The notes under the pieces were generated by a model. It saw only the letters and a list, made by a program, of their open reading frames with translations. It was not told the DNA's origin and did no database searches. From Gonocerus acuteangulatus (lineage: Eukaryota; Arthropoda; Insecta; Hemiptera; Coreidae): DNA of 64,000 nucleotides. Positions 61,301-64,000 of this stretch are shown here, one piece after another. The position numbers were made by a program, and so were the translations under genes. The stretch spans positions 83,852,036 to 83,916,035 of the forward strand of contig OX328126.1 in the NCBI GenBank assembly GCA_946811695.1, read 5' to 3'. The number at the start of each line of letters is the position of its first letter. Within the stretch, counting starts at the first letter, position 1.

Positions 61301-62622
61301 GTCACAGCATCAGGCGATGGTCCTAGTACCTCATTTAACCATCCTAAACAGCATATGAGAGGTGGGGGAATCATAGTCTGGCCGCCAGTCACAGCATCAG
61401 GCGATGGTCCTAGTACCTCATTTAACCATCCTAAACAGCATATGAGAGGTGGGGGAATCATAGTCTGGCCGCCAGTCACAGCATCAGGCGATGGTCCTAG
61501 TACCTCTTTTAACCATCCTAAACAGCATATGAGAGGTGGGGGAATCATAGTCTGGCCGCCAGTCACAGCATCAGGCGATGGTCCTAGTACCTCATTTAAC
61601 CATCCTAAACAGCATATGAGAGGTGGGGGAATCATAGTCTGGCCGCCAGTCACAGCATCAGGCGATGGTCCTTGTACCTCATTTAACCATCCTAAACAGC
61701 ATATGAGAGGTGGGGGAATCATAGTCTGGCCGCCAGTCACAGCATCAGGCGATGGTCCTAGTACCTCATTTAACCATCCTAAACAGCATATGAGAGGTGG
61801 GGGAATCATAGTCTGGCCGCCAGTCACAGCATCAGGCGATGGTCCTAGTACCTCATTTAACCATCCTAAACAGCATATGAGAGGTGGGGGAATCATAGTC
61901 TGGCCGCCAGTCACAGCATCAGGCGATGGTCCTAGTACCTCATTTAACCATCCTAAACAGCATATGAGAGGTGGGGGAATCATAGTCTGGCCGCCAGTCA
62001 CAGCATCAGGCGATGGTCCTAGTACCTCATTTAACCATCCTAAACAGCATATGAGAGGTGGGGGAATCATAGTCTGGCCGCCAGTCACAGCATCAGGCGA
62101 TGGTCCTAGTACCTCATTTAACCATCCTAAACAGCATATGAGAGGTGGGGGAATCATAGTCTGGCCGCCAGTCACAGCATCAGGCGATTTTCTCTTAGAA
62201 AACAGTATTTGGACGAATTAATAGTCAGCTGTTTTTAATACTTATTTGAGAAAAAGTCTAGGCCTGGATGAAATCTGTGTTCCCAGATGGAAAATATTAT
62301 TTTTTGCAAGATAAAGCAAAGAGCTCCCGTTCATACTTCTAGAGTGACAAAACAAGGGTTGTCCGAAATGGGTCTTCAAGTGTTAGAGTGGTCAGGACGA
62401 TCTTCTGACCTTAATCCTATCGAAAATTATTAGCAATCATTATATGCAGAAGTTTACAAGAAGGGAGCCTACCAAAACGATGAATAATTATGGCAGGCTA
62501 TTTTAAAAGGAGCTGACAATATTAAAATCAAAAAGCCAGAATAATTGAAAAATATGTGCTCCTCAATGAACAGAAGAGTCTTAAATTATATTAAAGTAAA
62601 TGGTAATGCCATTGATTACTAG
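58328..62622 (+). pseudogene. Tc1-like transposase, broken and interrupted by 39 tandem repeats
   Basis: A Tc1-like transposase cuts and pastes the element at TA sites. The N-terminus (MSRVKKISRTGIIIHS, then after a frameshift KKINFPHTTVVYMVKT) fits the paired-type helix-turn-helix. KRGPRQKVNRRSESHIRKEI gives the basic linker. GVKWIKVVKKKILLPTLIGN leads to the first catalytic Asp in RTVFTDEKYFSKDGPNFEYS (about 58728-58790). After the repeat array come FLQDKAKS (second Asp, about 62300) and APVHTSRVTKQGLSEMGLQV. The last catalytic block is LEWSGRSSDLNPIENY (Glu, about 62400-62430), and the reading ends at TAG 62620-62622. Frameshifts near 58385, 58590 and 62330 and stops at about 58688 and 62432 show it is dead. 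The single-copy ancestor of the minisatellite unit (FNHPKQHMRGGGIIVWPPVT) is ordinary transposase sequence. Confidence 0.88.
58794..62187. repeat. 87-bp minisatellite, about 39 copies, in the transposase
   Basis: The unit runs GATGGTCCTAGTACCTCATT, TAACCATCCTAAACAGCATA, TGAGAGGTGGGGGAATCATA, GTCTGGCCGCCAGTCACAGC, ATCAGGC. 3,391 bases divided by 87 gives 39 copies. Divergence is low (scattered single changes such as CATCGTAAAC, AAACGGCAT, GAGAAGTGG). The first copies carry a stop (ATGTGAGG, 58842) and a 1-base deletion (about 59018). Since 87 = 3 x 29, both strands stay open for more than 1,000 codons; these giant frames are not genes. Some variant pairs recur together (AAACGGCAT twice in succession at about 59780/59867 and again at about 61173/61260), indicating block duplication. 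Confidence 0.97.
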
Positions 62623-62865
62623 TATTTTAAATATTTTTTTTTATGTTTTTGAATTAATTTTTAATTGTACAATTAAATTTGGCCAACTTTTAACACAATA
62701 AATCTTAGAAAAATTATTATAAAGCTTATACTTGTAATAAAATCATTTCAAAAGGAATTTTTGTTTTTAGTTTTAGGAACCTAAATTATCCTAATGCCTT
62801 TCCCTTGGAATAATAGAGGTACAACCCGGATAATAGGCGTACAATAAAATTTGGCCAGGGGTGTA

Positions 62866-63210
62866 TGTTTGCGTTTCCATGACTGGAAATGTTTTCAAGT
62901 TCTAATTCCTTGAATTTCCATCCCGTTCTGAAAGCTATTCCGTGTAGAGTTTTCCAACTATCTGTTTACATCTTGCTTCCTGAAGGCCGTTCTGTTTGTT
63001 TTCCACGAGTAAGTCGCGGTGTTCGATTCATGGGGAAAACTTAAACCATTGTTAGTTCAATCAGCGTAGGCGGCTTTATTTCCCAAGTTGATCCTGGATA
63101 GATAAGGTTATCTATCACTAGAAGTTCCAAGTCATATTATGCAACCGAACAGTTTGCAGTATTATATACAACATTTTTTCAATAATATCTATAATATTTC
63201 TATCTATAAT
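62866..63210. other. No gene seen
   Basis: Flank of the Tc1-like insertion, without frames or recognised repeats. Confidence 0.45.
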
Positions 63211-63399
63211 GTTTTCAATGTGCTAAAAACGAATCTTATATCCGTTTTTAAATAAAAAAAATGTTTTACATACTCGACTCTGTAGAAGTCATTATTATTC
63301 CCTAATATTCCATAAACCTACATTTAAAAAGTTATCGATTATGAAACAATTTTTGATTTAAAAACGGATGTCAGATTCGTTTTTAGCACATTGAAAACA
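63211..63399. repeat. 43-bp near-perfect inverted repeat (foldback)
   Basis: GTTTTCAATGTGCTAAAAAC-GAATCTTATATCCGTTTTTAAAT (63211-63253) is matched inversely at 63357-63399 (AAACGGATGTCAGATTCGTT...), with about 3 mismatches and a ~100-base spacer. Probably a MITE or foldback element, class unknown. Confidence 0.85.
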
Positions 63400-64000
63400 C
63401 CCTAAATTCAAATTTTGGGAATATTACAAAAAAAAAAAAAATGTATTTTAAATTTTGCTAAGGGGGGACCCTTAAGATTTTGTTAAAGATTCAAGAATCC
63501 GGCCATATTTCAAAGAAAATTTACTTGATCCAAACCAAACTTGGAGAGTCAATAAAAGCCATAACGTGACATATTTCCGTCCAATCGGGGTGTTTCTACG
63601 TGTTCTGGAATTGACGTTATATGCAAAAAAGTTTACATTCTATTTTTATTTTGAAAGCCATTTTTCGCAAGTACCTTTTGAGATAATACAATAGTCATTT
63701 ATATGACTAGAAAAAGGAGTCTTTCTCCTTTCGAAAGATTTCAATGATGTAAAAATCGGATTATCTCAAGGGGAGATATTGAATTTCAAAGCGTTACATT
63801 ACCTTTTCGCTTACAAATGTTTAGTCTCTTCCAGACTAGGAAAAATCATTATTTTTTGTTTTCAATGATATTCAGTATATTAGTGTTTCTTGGGGTGCTA
63901 ATTTTAAATCTGCTATTATTTTCGGTGTAAAAAAATGTATAATACTAGTTTACCTGAAAACGAAAGCATATTTTTGAATATATTTGAGGAAATATAAATT
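63400..64000. other. No gene seen to window end
   Basis: A short A-run (63429-63441) and moderately A+T-rich sequence. The inverted words AGTCTTTCTCC/CTTTCGAAAG near 63720 are the only local structure. Confidence 0.4.

Larger units (their letters stand above)
58003..62865 (+). mobile_element. Tc1/mariner-type transposon swollen by an internal minisatellite
   Basis: The ends are TA (58003-58004) + CACTCCTGGCCAAATTTATT and, inverted, AATAAAATTTGGCCAGGGGTG + TA (62864-62865). CACYCCTGGCCAAATTT is the shared inverted end, with one mismatch in the first 13 bases. TA duplication and a DDE transposase relic place it in Tc1/mariner. Without all but one minisatellite copy the element would be about 1.55 kb, the normal size of the group; here it is 4.86 kb. 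A second short GTACAATTAAATTTGGCCAA block near 62667 echoes the end sequence. Confidence 0.92.

Noticed and set aside
59093..62221. A 1,042-codon plus-strand open frame (and a 1,059-codon minus-strand one) suggesting a giant repeat protein
   Set aside because: Both are produced by the 87-bp unit, a multiple of 3, inside a dead Tc1-like transposase. The minus-strand frame is its shadow.

Overview
The window looks like repeat-dominated, A+T-rich animal nuclear DNA. An arthropod such as a copepod is plausible, but the sequence alone does not settle the species. The evidence is a 5S-rRNA-derived SINE and two tRNA-derived SINEs, several non-LTR retrotransposon relics (three of them Jockey-like), Tc1/mariner and piggyBac DNA transposons, abundant (AT)n microsatellites, and no bacterial-style gene organisation. 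No intact host gene could be supported. The protein-like sequence that can be read belongs to decayed transposons or to two unrecognised, broken coding relics.

Layout. 1-6.4 kb holds inverted-repeat elements, (AT)n tracts, a 5S-derived SINE with a 13-bp target-site duplication, and two copies of an abundant interspersed family. That family has 13-bp inverted TTAGCGCGGTTCC repeats, an 11-bp-stem terminal hairpin and an internal (AT)n tract, and is interpreted here as Helentron/DINE-like. 6,395-32,432 is one uninterrupted satellite array of about 190 monomers of 137 bp. It shows nested higher-order structure: 4-mer and 8-mer periodicities, a tandem 17-mer duplication, and an 81-82-monomer (about 11.1 kb) internal repeat.

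32.4-54 kb is a mosaic. It contains Jockey-type reverse transcriptase relics (33.0, 47.0 and 47.9-49.0 kb). At 35.9-38.0 kb a Helentron-like copy is interrupted by a 5'-truncated LINE and by a tRNA-SINE, each with its own target-site duplication. There are further Helentron-like copies, short SINE tails, tandem repeats and one unrecognised coding relic (49.1-49.7 kb). 54,390-56,089 is an internally deleted piggyBac-like transposon with TTAA duplications and a 28-bp minisatellite inside its transposase sequence. 56.2-57.05 kb is a second unrecognised coding relic. 58,005-62,863 is a Tc1/mariner element with TA duplications. About 39 copies of an 87-bp minisatellite have expanded inside its transposase, between the first and second catalytic aspartates.

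There is no pathway to reconstruct. The biological theme is repeat turnover: satellite homogenisation, nested transposition, and tandem amplification inside transposase coding sequence. The long open frames over the 87-bp array (more than 1,000 codons on both strands) and the 80-120-codon frames over the 137-bp array are by-products of repetition, not genes.
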